A stretch of 33,391 nucleotides of DNA from Alphaproteobacteria bacterium. GTDB lineage: Bacteria > Pseudomonadota > Alphaproteobacteria > SHVZ01. The stretch lies in the NCBI GenBank assembly GCA_016869285.1, contig VGEN01000034.1:1-33391 (forward strand), written 5' to 3'. The notes under the pieces were generated by a model. It did no database searches and had not been told where the DNA came from. It saw only the letters and a list, made by a program, of their open reading frames with translations. Both the position numbers and the translations under genes were made by a program. Positions 16,290 through 24,088 of the stretch are shown one piece after another (the first letter of the stretch is position 1; each line of letters starts with the position of its first letter).

Positions 16290-17260
16290 AGTAGCCTCAC
16301 TACAAGTTGCGTGCCGTTCCGGCCGAGTTCGCCCCTCGCCACGATCTTTGTTCCAATCTTCAGATCGACTGGAGAGGATCGGGTGGCGTTGAGGTGGAGC
16401 TGAGATCCGGGCGCCCACCCCATGACCTCCGCCAAAGAGACGGGGATCGTATCCAGCACGACCTCGACGCCTACCTTCGTGATCATCGTTTGGCTATTGA
16501 CCTGATTTGTCCAGCCGATGTCCCCATCCGCGCTGTCGCCGTAGAATGGCTGGCTAAGGACGTCGCGCACTTCGTGAAAAAGCGGCGCAGGAAAGACGAT
16601 TAGGATCTTTCCTCCCCGGTCCTCCATGTAAAAACGGATCACGGAGACGATCGTGGGAGTGTCCGGGCGCGCCGCTCTCGCGAACCGAGGGTTGGTCTCG
16701 ATCCCTTCGAGCGAAAATTCGGGAGCGCCAACTGGCGCAAATGCGACCTCGAGATCCGCCAGCATCGTTCCCAGCATACGGCGGATCAGCCTGCGCTCGA
16801 TCGAGGTAAAACTCCGGCCTTCGAGCGAGTCGCGGTCTCCGCCGCGTCGACCGCCAAGCAGAACATCGACGACCGCGTAGATGAGCTGCGATTCGACACA
16901 AAATAGTGCCATACCGCGCCAGGCCGATGACCGCACCAGACCGATCATCACCGGCGGCTCAAGAGAACTGATGACGTCGCCGAAGCGCGCGTTGTACATG
17001 TTATCCAGCGAGATATCGACGTTCTCGCTGGTGAAATTTCTCATTGTCGTATTGAGTGCCCGCACGAAGCGATCGACGATGATGTCAAGAACCGGCAATC
17101 TGCCGCTGATGCTATTCTGCTGGCTGAGCTTTTGCAGATAGCCCTTGATCCCGTCGCTCTGCAGCTGCTGCCGCCCCTCCAGGAGATCAGCCACCTCCTG
17201 CTGGGTCAGGACCGCGCCGACGGTGCCCTCGGCGGGCTCGGCTACACCGCCACCCGTCAT
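16286..17260 (-). CDS. fliM: Flagellar motor switch protein FliM
   Basis: 324 residues from ATG 17260, chosen because it overlaps the fliQ stop as ATGA. FliM is the C-ring protein that receives phospho-CheY. Residues 18-27 LTQQEVADLL are the N-terminal CheY-binding segment. The middle domain has VLDIIVDRFVRALNTTMRNFT and SLEPPVMIGLVRSSAWRGMAL, and the C-terminal SpoA-like domain has VGVEVVLDTIPVSLAEVMGWAPGS, quoted in part as VLDTIPVSLAEVMGW. The FliG-facing GGxG-type motif is replaced by LEPPV here, as far as can be seen without alignment. Confidence 0.95.
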   Translation of the reverse strand: MTGGGVAEPAEGTVGAVLTQQEVADLLEGRQQLQSDGIKGYLQKLSQQNSISGRLPVLDIIVDRFVRALNTTMRNFTSENVDISLDNMYNARFGDVISSLEPPVMIGLVRSSAWRGMALFCVESQLIYAVVDVLLGGRRGGDRDSLEGRSFTSIERRLIRRMLGTMLADLEVAFAPVGAPEFSLEGIETNPRFARAARPDTPTIVSVIRFYMEDRGGKILIVFPAPLFHEVRDVLSQPFYGDSADGDIGWTNQVNSQTMITKVGVEVVLDTIPVSLAEVMGWAPGSQLHLNATRSSPVDLKIGTKIVARGELGRNGTQLVVRLL

Positions 17261-17547
17261 GGGCGACCGTCTCCGGACGGCTGACCATAGGCAGCAAGAC
17301 GCCCAAATGTGACCTGTCCGTACCCGACGAGTTCGGCGCCCAGCCACGGTCCGAGCAGGATCACGCTGAAGAGGATTGCGGCGAGTTTCGGCACGAAGGT
17401 GAGCGTCATCTCGTTCACCTGAATGATCGCCTGCACCAACGCGATGACGGTCCCTACGACGAGGCCGAGAAGCAGAGCCGGACCGCTCACCTTCACGATC
17501 ATCATCACGGCGTCCCGGGTTAGGGAGAGGAGATCAAGGTCCGCCAT
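17257..17547 (-). CDS. fliQ: Flagellar export gate protein FliQ
   Basis: 96 residues, slightly longer than the usual 88-90. Two membrane helices (GPALLLGLVVGTVIALVQAI and LAAILFSVILLGPWLGAEL) flank the conserved IQVNEMTLTFVPKL segment. FliQ forms the export gate with FliP and FliR; fliP is 2.3 kb away on the other strand and fliR is absent. Six bases separate it from fliE. Confidence 0.96.
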   Translation of the reverse strand: MADLDLLSLTRDAVMMIVKVSGPALLLGLVVGTVIALVQAIIQVNEMTLTFVPKLAAILFSVILLGPWLGAELVGYGQVTFGRLAAYGQPSGDGRP

Positions 17548-17553
17548 AAGGGC

Positions 17554-17835
17554 CTATATCGGCGTGCGCACGAGCTCGTTGTAGAGCGAGATGACCTTGT
17601 CGCGGATGCTGACGACGGATTCCAGCATCAACTCGGCCTGCGCGATCGTGGTCGCCACCTCGGTCGGATCGGCCGCTCCCAACGCAACTGCCTTCGACGC
17701 GCCCTCGACGGCTACAGCGGAGCCGGTGGCCTGAGCTGCTAGATCGGCGATCGTCTTGGCAAATCGACCACCGGCATCGGCGCCGGCGGATTTCTGGAGA
17801 GCCTGGCTCTGGTTAATGAGATTGGAGATCTTCAT
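17554..17835 (-). CDS. fliE: Flagellar hook-basal body junction protein FliE
   Basis: 93 residues. FliE joins the rod to the MS-ring and export gate and is the first rod substrate exported. The second half is typical: DPTEVATTIAQAELMLESVVSIRDKVISLYNELVRTPI, quoted here as VATTIAQAELMLESVVSIRD then ISLYNELVR, matching the L-x-x-V-x-x-IR-x-K-x-x-x-A-Y-x-E-I-x-x-MP family pattern apart from the last residues (TPI). It follows flgC by 15 bases. Confidence 0.95.
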   Translation of the reverse strand: MKISNLINQSQALQKSAGADAGGRFAKTIADLAAQATGSAVAVEGASKAVALGAADPTEVATTIAQAELMLESVVSIRDKVISLYNELVRTPI

Positions 17836-17850
17836 ATGCGCTCCTGAGTG

Positions 17851-18255
17851 CTAACGGATGATTTGAAGGGCGGAACGGACCAGCCGCTTGGCGCTTTCGA
17901 TCACCTGAAGGTTCGCGCGATAGCTCTTTTCTGCGTCTCGAAGATCCGCCATCTCAATGATCGGAGATACCGACGGGTACAGGACATACCCCTGGTCATT
18001 CGCCTTCGGATGAGCCGGCTCGTACTTGAGCGACCCCTCTTCTTCCGATTCAGCGATTTCGCCGACCCGGACCATCGCCGGCCCCTTATCACGGCCCGAG
18101 ACGGCCTCGAGGACGACGATCTTGCGCTTGAACGATTCTTCGCCAGGCGCGTTGACCGTGCCGGCGTTCGCCAGGTTTTCGGCGGAAACGCGCAGACGTG
18201 TGCCTTGGGCCGATAGGGCCGAGGAGGCTACGTGAAGGAGGTCTGTGAACTTCAT
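17851..18255 (-). CDS. flgC: Flagellar proximal-rod protein FlgC
   Basis: 134 residues. Rod signature near the N-terminus (SSALSAQGTRLRVSAENLAN), family block AHPKANDQGYVLYPSVSPIIEM (first 20: AHPKANDQGYVLYPSVSPII) and C-terminal helix SYRANLQVIESAKRLVRSAL. FlgC polymerises with FlgB and FlgF in the proximal rod. Three bases separate it from flgB. Confidence 0.97.
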   Translation of the reverse strand: MKFTDLLHVASSALSAQGTRLRVSAENLANAGTVNAPGEESFKRKIVVLEAVSGRDKGPAMVRVGEIAESEEEGSLKYEPAHPKANDQGYVLYPSVSPIIEMADLRDAEKSYRANLQVIESAKRLVRSALQIIR

Positions 18256-18258
18256 GCG

Positions 18259-18657
18259 CTAGGCTCCTTCCTTCGATCCCCTGACCATCAGGCGAAGCAA
18301 CTGCAAATTCTTCTTGTAAACGGCGGTCGCCATCTCCTGCTGCGACGTCACCTCCGCCAAGACGGCCATCTCCTTTTCGAGATCGACGCGATTTTCGTTT
18401 AGGCTCTCGTCGTTAGAGACGTCGGCCACTTCAGGGGCGCCGGCACGCGGCCGGGGCTCGATATGCATCTCGGAGCTGGTAGTCAGGCGCAACCGGGTTT
18501 GAAGCGGTGATCGGACCAGATCGGCGAAGGACTTCCGGAAGTCGACAGGCCGATAGGTCGGTACATCCGCTTGCGCCACGTTTTGAGCAACGAAGTTCTG
18601 CCGCTGGTCCAGCCACCTGAGCGCCGACGAAAGAAGTTGCTGACTTGCGATGCGCAT
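18259..18657 (-). CDS. flgB: Flagellar proximal-rod protein FlgB
   Basis: 132 residues. LRWLDQRQNFVAQNVAQADVP is the variant of the rod-protein N-terminal signature found in FlgB (quoted 20: LRWLDQRQNFVAQNVAQADV), followed by TYRPVDFRKSFADL, and the C-terminal MAVLAEVTSQQEMATAVYKK. First gene of the operon running to fliG. GAGGAGAC lies just upstream of the ATG. No sigma-54 site is seen ahead of it, as expected for an early gene. Confidence 0.96.
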   Translation of the reverse strand: MRIASQQLLSSALRWLDQRQNFVAQNVAQADVPTYRPVDFRKSFADLVRSPLQTRLRLTTSSEMHIEPRPRAGAPEVADVSNDESLNENRVDLEKEMAVLAEVTSQQEMATAVYKKNLQLLRLMVRGSKEGA

Positions 18658-18738
18658 TGGTTCGTCTCCTCGTGCCCACTTTGATCGCCATCGAGAGAGG
18701 CGTCACTCGCCGATCACTTCATAACGGATCGAACTAGG

Positions 18739-18762
18739 GGTGCAGGGATTCCGAATTGCACC
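18739..18762. promoter_or_regulatory. Inverted repeat in the divergent flgB/zinc-ribbon intergenic region
   Basis: GGTGCA (18739-18744) and TGCACC (18757-18762) form perfect 6-base arms around 12 bases that contain ATTCCGAAT. It lies 82 bases upstream of flgB and 71 bases upstream of the plus-strand gene, a position suited to an operator serving both. Its role is unknown; no other promoter element was recognised in 18658-18826. Confidence 0.35.
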
Positions 18763-18832
18763 GATGTTGGCCTCCTGCAACACCGAGGCTGCGCTCGTCC
18801 GGGGCAGCTTCGCCTAGCTTAGGAGCGTGATC

Positions 18833-19420
18833 GTGCGCGTGCTCTGCCCATCCTGCGGCGAGTATACCCAATTCGAAGCAATCGAAGTTCCCGCCAGGGG
18901 CCGTCTGATCATGTGTCAGAGCTGCGACCTGGTCTGGACCGTTAAGCCAGCCGAGGTCCTCGAGAATCTTCCGTCCGAGGCACAGGAGTCCCCCGTCCAA
19001 TCTGACGACGCAGCCCCGCCAGCCCCCCGCTCACGCAAACGTCTGGCCGCGGCGGTCGGCAGCATTCTGATTGTTGGCATCGCGGCTTCCACGGCTGCCT
19101 ATTTCTGGCTGGGCCGCCCGCAGGAAGCCTCGGTCGCCAACGCGGCTGAGCCTGGCCTGTCGATCGTCAATTCCGAGGTTAACCGGGATATGACCAGCAA
19201 ACTCCTCACCGTCGACGTCAGCGTCAGGAATGAGGGCACGGCCGCAGTAAGGTCCTATGATCTTTGCGTGAGGCTCATGAACAAGCGCTCCGAGCCGCTA
19301 TTTCGATGGTGCGAGCGCGTCGTCGACCGACCCGTCCCCCCCGGCGAACAGAGTTCGGTTCGCCTGCAGATCGTGTCGCCGCCGTCGGAAGTCGCGAGCG
19401 CCGAAGTACAAGTCAACTAG
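18833..19420 (+). CDS. Zinc-ribbon membrane protein (MJ0042/DUF3426 type)
   Basis: 195 residues from GTG 18833, which has AGGAG seven bases upstream; GTG 18827 is too close to that site. Residues 4-32 hold a CPSC...CQSC zinc ribbon, residues about 75-95 form a membrane helix (AAVGSILIVGIAASTAAYFW), and the C-terminal part (about 115-195) is beta-rich (LLTVDVSVRNEGTAAVRSYD, FRWCERVVDRPVPPGEQ), like the extracytoplasmic DUF3426 module. Function is unknown in the family. It heads the plus-strand operon containing fliP, so a role in export-gate assembly or cell-envelope coupling is possible but only contextual. Confidence 0.7.
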   Translation: MRVLCPSCGEYTQFEAIEVPARGRLIMCQSCDLVWTVKPAEVLENLPSEAQESPVQSDDAAPPAPRSRKRLAAAVGSILIVGIAASTAAYFWLGRPQEASVANAAEPGLSIVNSEVNRDMTSKLLTVDVSVRNEGTAAVRSYDLCVRLMNKRSEPLFRWCERVVDRPVPPGEQSSVRLQIVSPPSEVASAEVQVN

Positions 19421-19554
19421 GCGGTGCATTCATCCACTTTGGCTGAAACTGAGATCAGTCCTCGCCAGTTCGAAGTGATCGTGGATATCGATCCCAACCG
19501 TACCGGTCGCAAGATGCGGACGTGGAACACGATGACGCAGTATCGGAGGAGAGA

Positions 19555-19905
19555 ATGCGGCGCGAAGGCGAACAGAACGAAACCTCTCCTGCAGCGGCAA
19601 CCGAGTTGATCGGTGAGATCTCGGTACGCCTTTCCTCCCTGGAGCGGAGCCTCCTGGCCGGCACCGACATCGACTTTGATCCTATCATTGGGCTCGTCGA
19701 CAAGCTTTGCGACGAGGCCCGCCTGCTTGCCGAGCGCGACAGGGTATCCACAGCGGCCCGCCTGCTCGGGGTCGTTGCCGACTGCGACTCTCTCGTTTCG
19801 CGACTCTCGTCGACTCTGGAGTCGCTGCGCCGGTCGGCGGAGGAACAGGGCGGTCGGGAGCAAAGCCTGCTGGCCTATGCACGGAACGCGCATGGAGCGA
19901 GGTAG
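19555..19905 (+). CDS. Small helical protein, possibly FlgN-type chaperone
   Basis: 116 residues. The ATG at 19555 is chosen for the GGAGGA four bases upstream; the frame extends to a GTG at 19522. It is predicted almost wholly helical (ELIGEISVRLSSLERSLLAG, then IIGLVDKLCDEARLLAERDR), with acidic and basic residues mixed, the size and texture of FlgN, which escorts FlgK and FlgL to the export apparatus. No diagnostic motif is present. It overlaps the fliP start. FlgN is a suggestion, not an identification. Confidence 0.6.
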   Translation: MRREGEQNETSPAAATELIGEISVRLSSLERSLLAGTDIDFDPIIGLVDKLCDEARLLAERDRVSTAARLLGVVADCDSLVSRLSSTLESLRRSAEEQGGREQSLLAYARNAHGAR

Positions 19906-20683
19906 GAAACGCCTCGCGAACAGCCGCGGACGCCGCAGCTTCGGGAGAGTTGGGCGCTTCGGGATCGGGTGCGCCCTAGCGCTGCTCACAGTTGTCGATA
20001 CGGCATCGGCACAGACCGTCACCCTCGACCTGTCAGGCGGCTCCATGAGCCGCACAATGCTGCAGCTGTTCGCGCTAACGGCCTTCCTTGCGCTCGCACC
20101 GGCCATCGTCGTCACCATCACCAGCTTCACGCGCCTTGTGGTCGTCCTTTCCCTCTTGCGGTCGGCGATCGGGTTGCAGCAGTCGCCGCCCAACATCGTT
20201 CTCACCAGCCTCGCCATCTTCCTGACGATCTTCATCATGGGACCGACCCTCGAAAAGGCCTTGAACGAAGGCGTGGCTCCCTACATGGACGAGACCATAT
20301 CGGAGCAGCAGGCGTTCGAAAGAACCGCCGCCCCATTCAAGGCGTTCATGCTGCGTAACGTGGGCGAGGGCGAGCTAAACCTCATGCAGGGTGTCGCCGC
20401 GCGGCGGCTTGGCATTCCCGCTCCTCAGACCCCCAGCGAGGTGAATCTGCGGGTGCTTGTTCCCGCCTTCATGCTGAGCGAGCTGCGCATCGCCTTCGAG
20501 ATGGGATTCCTGATCTTTCTGCCGTTCCTTGTTATTGACGTGGTCGTCGCCTCCGTCCTGATGTCCATGGGCATGATGATGGTGCCGCCGGTGCTGATCG
20601 CTCTCCCCATCAAGCTCATCTACTTCGTCTACTCAGGCGGCTGGATGATGTTGGTCGGCGCGCTGATCGAGAGTTATCTTTGA
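19892..20683 (+). CDS. fliP: Flagellar export gate protein FliP
   Basis: 263 residues from ATG 19892 (ATG 19877 is alternative), overlapping the upstream stop. A basic N-terminus and signal peptide (FGIGCALALLTVVDTASAQ) are followed by family blocks: LALAPAIVVTITSFTRLVVV, QSPPNIVLTSLAIFLTIFIM, VLVPAFMLSELRIAFEMGFL and MGMMMVPPVLIALPIKLIYF. FliP forms the pentameric core of the export gate with FliQ and FliR. It is separated from fliQ, which is in the facing operon. Confidence 0.97.
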   Translation: MERGRKRLANSRGRRSFGRVGRFGIGCALALLTVVDTASAQTVTLDLSGGSMSRTMLQLFALTAFLALAPAIVVTITSFTRLVVVLSLLRSAIGLQQSPPNIVLTSLAIFLTIFIMGPTLEKALNEGVAPYMDETISEQQAFERTAAPFKAFMLRNVGEGELNLMQGVAARRLGIPAPQTPSEVNLRVLVPAFMLSELRIAFEMGFLIFLPFLVIDVVVASVLMSMGMMMVPPVLIALPIKLIYFVYSGGWMMLVGALIESYL

Positions 20684-21954
20684 TCAGAATTCTGACGATC
20701 CTGGCGGTCCTGGCGACAACTCTGGCGAACGGTGGTCCCGCGGCTGGGGAAGGCTCGACGATCTCGCCGGCGCAGGCGATCCTCGGGGCTCGAAAACTCT
20801 ATGACGCCGGCGAGGACAGGCTCGCAGCGCAACTGCTCTCCGCCACGCACCGCCTTCAGTCGTCAGTTGCCAAACCCCCGAGCCCCGGTTCGCAGGAGCA
20901 GGTCGACTACGCTTTCACAATTGGCTGGATGGGGCACGAGGCGTTCAGCGCCGGCCTGCCACAGACGCAGCGCCGTCTCGCTGCAGCCATCGGCCGGCTT
21001 CATCAGGGTCTTGCCTCTGCGACCCGCGCACTGGACCTCCCTGACGATCTCGGTGCTTCCGAGATCAATGCTCTCTGCGATGCGCTCGCCGCGGCGGCGC
21101 ATTTCCGGCGGAAGCCCTTTGGCGAAGTACTCGGACAAGCCGCCGAAAGCCTAGCGTCCGCCGCCCAGAAATCTGAGGGGTTGCGCCAATGCCTCTTCAA
21201 CGAGGTCATGCCGGGAACCGACGGCTCTGAGCCGATTGCCCAGATCTTTGCCCGGATCGGCTCAGAGAATCTGCACGAGGTAGCCGCTCCTCTCGCCATT
21301 CGCTACTCCCTGGAGGGCAGATACGGGGACGGAGTTGCCGTGGCCTCCGCCGCCGGCCAAGGGAGCGAGTCCTCCCAGCTCACAAAGGCCGCCGTCGCGA
21401 TCCGCCAGGTCAAGGCCCTCAGCCTCTCCGAGGAAACCTTGAGCCAGGCGCTGCTTGCGAACTGGCAGACGCAGCCGGGGCTGGCCGGACTGGCCTTCGG
21501 ATGGACCTATCTATCCGCTGGCTCACCGTCCCGGCTGGATCGGGACAAGCCGGCCATCCTTGCGATCCTACGCCAGGGCGAACCGCCAGGTCTCCGGCGT
21601 CGGGCCGCCCTTGCCCTCCTCGAAGGAGGGTTGCCGGAGTCCGCGGCCGATCTCATGCGGACCGGAGATCCGGCGTCTCTTTCGCGCATCCTCGTCGCCG
21701 CCGCCTTCTTGAAAAACGGGCCGGCCGTCCCGGCCGAGATGCGCCGCGTCGTCGATTCTCGAATGCTGGGCCAAGAGTCGCGCGGGAATCTAGGCCTCGC
21801 CCTGATCCATAGGCTGAACGCCGACGGCGACTCCGCTTCCGCCAGGCGCGCGCTGCTGGCGGAACTGGATCGGATCATCGCCGCTCCGAACGGACCGACG
21901 CCCACCGCCTATCTTCGGGCGATCGCCGCGAGCAAGATCCTGGAGAAGCGATGA
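20680..21954 (+). CDS. Exported all-helical protein of unknown function
   Basis: 424 residues from a TTG overlapping the fliP stop (TTGA). Residues 1-23 are a signal peptide (ILTILAVLATTLANGGPAAG). The mature protein is Ala/Leu-rich with repeated helix pairs resembling TPR or HEAT-type solenoids (ARKLYDAGEDRLAAQLLSA, LAAAIGRLHQGLASATRAL, ALALLEGGLPESAADLM). No exact repeat register was established. Size, export and solenoid look recall the periplasmic motor protein MotC of Rhizobiales, but no sequence match can be claimed. It is coupled to fliP before it and the SPOR-like gene after it. Confidence 0.65.
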   Translation: MIRILTILAVLATTLANGGPAAGEGSTISPAQAILGARKLYDAGEDRLAAQLLSATHRLQSSVAKPPSPGSQEQVDYAFTIGWMGHEAFSAGLPQTQRRLAAAIGRLHQGLASATRALDLPDDLGASEINALCDALAAAAHFRRKPFGEVLGQAAESLASAAQKSEGLRQCLFNEVMPGTDGSEPIAQIFARIGSENLHEVAAPLAIRYSLEGRYGDGVAVASAAGQGSESSQLTKAAVAIRQVKALSLSEETLSQALLANWQTQPGLAGLAFGWTYLSAGSPSRLDRDKPAILAILRQGEPPGLRRRAALALLEGGLPESAADLMRTGDPASLSRILVAAAFLKNGPAVPAEMRRVVDSRMLGQESRGNLGLALIHRLNADGDSASARRALLAELDRIIAAPNGPTPTAYLRAIAASKILEKR

Positions 21955-22823
21955 CCATCGCGCTCCGCATGCTCGTATTACTCCTAGCCTTCGCGGCTCC
22001 CGCTACGGCGACTCCCGCCGCGACAACCCCATCAGCAATCGTCGCCGCAATGTGCCGGGGCGACCTCGCGCATGCCTGGGCTTCGGTCAAGTCGGCAAAG
22101 CCGGGAGCCGAGGTGCTGGAGGACCTAGTCGCCGCAGTATGGCTTGCCGCCTTCTTTCGCGATGCCACCCTGCAGGCAACTCTGATGGGAACACTCACTG
22201 GCATGGCACCGCCAGTCGGCGCCATGATCGATGCATGCACGGGTCAGCCGGTGGAAATCGAGTGGCGCGAGATCGTCCAACGACTGCTCGATCGCAATCT
22301 CGACCGGCTGCCCATTCCGACAACTCTGCCTCGCACGAACGTCGCGGCCGGGGCGCCCGCACCGCCGGCGTCTGCTCCTTCTCAAGCCAGCCCGAAACCG
22401 TCCGAGAACGCTCCGGCACCTCCGGCGATCCCGCCTGCTGATAGAGGTGCCCCCTCGCCCCCTAACCCGCCCGTGGCGGATTCCAAGCCCCCAGCACCGC
22501 CCCCGGCGTCTTCCCGTTCCCCCGCTCCTGCGCCGCAGGTCCCGAGAACCATTGTCACGAAGCCCGCTCCGTCACGGGCCGCCGAGCCGATGGGAGTAAT
22601 ACAGGTCGGCGCCGCTCGAAGCGAAGCATCCGTGCCCGCCATCGTCACCCGCGTGCTGGGCGCTATCCCCCACCTGGTGACGGCGGAAGACGTCAAGGTG
22701 TTGCCCCCCGGATCGGGCACCAACAGACTCTACCTCGTGCGCTTCCACACGACGAATCCGAGCGGCGCCTGCGCCGAGTTATCCGCCCAGAGTATCCCCT
22801 GCCTGGTCCAGGCTAAGCCCTAA
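21951..22823 (+). CDS. Exported protein with Pro-rich linker and SPOR-like C-terminus
   Basis: 290 residues; the ATG overlaps the previous stop (ATGA). A signal peptide (1-22, LVLLLAFAAPATATPAA) is followed by a helical region (about 25-115), an extremely Pro/Ala-rich linker (about 120-205), and a C-terminal SPOR-like module: MGVIQVGAARSEASVPAIV, a middle strand NRLYLVRFHT and end ACAELSAQSIPCLVQAKP. SPOR domains bind denuded glycan strands of peptidoglycan, so the protein may localise near the basal body or division site. The C-terminal assignment is by pattern. It ends 17 bases from the convergent flgE. Confidence 0.65.
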   Translation: MTIALRMLVLLLAFAAPATATPAATTPSAIVAAMCRGDLAHAWASVKSAKPGAEVLEDLVAAVWLAAFFRDATLQATLMGTLTGMAPPVGAMIDACTGQPVEIEWREIVQRLLDRNLDRLPIPTTLPRTNVAAGAPAPPASAPSQASPKPSENAPAPPAIPPADRGAPSPPNPPVADSKPPAPPPASSRSPAPAPQVPRTIVTKPAPSRAAEPMGVIQVGAARSEASVPAIVTRVLGAIPHLVTAEDVKVLPPGSGTNRLYLVRFHTTNPSGACAELSAQSIPCLVQAKP

Positions 22824-22840
22824 TGTCGCGATGCCGGATG

Positions 22841-24070
22841 CTAACCGCCGAGACGGACAGCCTCCTCAAGCATCTTGTCGATCGTATTGATCACTTTGGC
22901 GCTCGCCGAGTATGAGTTCTGCGTAACCAACATGTCCGTCATCTCTTCCGCGATGTCGACCGTCGAACCCTCCAGAGATCTAGAAACAATCTCACCAGCC
23001 CCCCCGATGCCTGCGAGCAGCGGCAGGCCTGAGCCGGACTTGACGGTCTCGCGATAGAGACTGCCGCTCGATAAGGAGAGAGCGTCCGGGTCAGGGAAAG
23101 TCGCCAGCGGAATGCGATAGGCCGGCCTGGATACGCCGTTCGAGAACTCGAAACTTAGGACACCATCACTGCCCACATTGATGCCCGCCAGCTGCCCGGC
23201 CGGCGCTCCGTTCTGGTTAAGCGCCGAGAGCGAGAAGCGTCCCGAAAGCGCCGTCATGTCATCGAAGCTGAGCGTGATAGTACTGGTATCCGTGCCGGCT
23301 CCCACTGGAAGCTTAATCGTTGCGGCAGCGGCCTTCGCATCTGCCGGAACCAGGCGGCCTTGGGCATCGAAACTGAGCTCGAAAGATCCAGCTTCCGTCT
23401 TGGCACCGCGTTCCTGCACTGCAACCTTCCATACGCGCTTAGCGCTATCGGCCGTCGACCAGACGAGATCAAGGGTGCGCGCTTTTCCAAGCGGATCATA
23501 AACATCAACAGACGCAACATAGGGTGATGTTTTAGCATCGACGATACCGGCGTCGGACGGGAGGTTTGCCGCGACGGCAACTTTCGTGGTGGTCGCAGCC
23601 GACAGCGTGCTCTGGGGCACGCGAACGTTTTTGAGATCGCCGTAGCTCGGTGCCTTTGCCGGGACGCCATCGACGATGGCAACACCCTGAACATACGCCC
23701 CCTCTCGGGTTCGAAGGTCTCCCTGGCTGTCGATCACGAAGGACCCGGAGCGGGTGTACCCGAACCTGTTGACGTCCGACCGGTCGCGAACAATGAAAAA
23801 CCCGTTGCCAGAGATGGCCATATCTGTCGGTACATCGGTTTTTTGAATCTGGCCCTGGCGATCGACATCAGGCTTCGCGACCATGGTGACCGTGCTCGAG
23901 GCACTACGAAACGACTGAGCTTCTCCGGCAATGATATTTGAGAAGTTGCTGCGAACCGCCTTGAAGCCCGTCGTATTGACATTGGCGATGTTGTCCGAGA
24001 TCACGCCGAGACGGCGGGACTGAGCACCGAGACCGCTCACGCCGGTGTTGAAGGTGTTGTAGAGGCTCAT
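22841..24070 (-). CDS. flgE: Flagellar hook protein FlgE
   Basis: 409 residues. N-terminal FNTGVSGLGAQSRRLGVISD and NIANVNTTGFKAVRSNFSNI, middle ISGNGFFIVRDRSDVNRFGY, and C-terminal VDIAEEMTDMLVTQNSYSAS with KVINTIDKMLEEAV are all typical of hook subunits. It polymerises into the hook under the FlgD cap. Last gene of the flgK-to-flgE operon, 18 bases after flgD. Confidence 0.97.
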   Translation of the reverse strand: MSLYNTFNTGVSGLGAQSRRLGVISDNIANVNTTGFKAVRSNFSNIIAGEAQSFRSASSTVTMVAKPDVDRQGQIQKTDVPTDMAISGNGFFIVRDRSDVNRFGYTRSGSFVIDSQGDLRTREGAYVQGVAIVDGVPAKAPSYGDLKNVRVPQSTLSAATTTKVAVAANLPSDAGIVDAKTSPYVASVDVYDPLGKARTLDLVWSTADSAKRVWKVAVQERGAKTEAGSFELSFDAQGRLVPADAKAAAATIKLPVGAGTDTSTITLSFDDMTALSGRFSLSALNQNGAPAGQLAGINVGSDGVLSFEFSNGVSRPAYRIPLATFPDPDALSLSSGSLYRETVKSGSGLPLLAGIGGAGEIVSRSLEGSTVDIAEEMTDMLVTQNSYSASAKVINTIDKMLEEAVRLGG

Positions 24071-24088
24071 CTGGTGGGACTCCCGCGC

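Noticed and set aside
18743..18761. Sigma-54-like AGGGATTCCGAATTGCA ahead of the zinc-ribbon gene
   Set aside because: The spacing and TTGCA fit, but the -24 element lacks GGCA and the match overlaps the inverted repeat; too weak to list.
19424..19609. Possible 61-residue plus-strand gene between the zinc-ribbon gene and the FlgN-like gene
   Set aside because: No ribosome site fits, the last third overlaps the better supported gene starting at 19555, and the sequence has no recognisable domain. Residues such as VIVDIDPNRTGRK could be real but cannot be supported.
22824..22840. Terminator between the convergent SPOR-like gene and flgE
   Set aside because: Only 17 bases separate the stops and no GC stem followed by a T run is present. 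The same search failed after flgH, flagellin and fliL.
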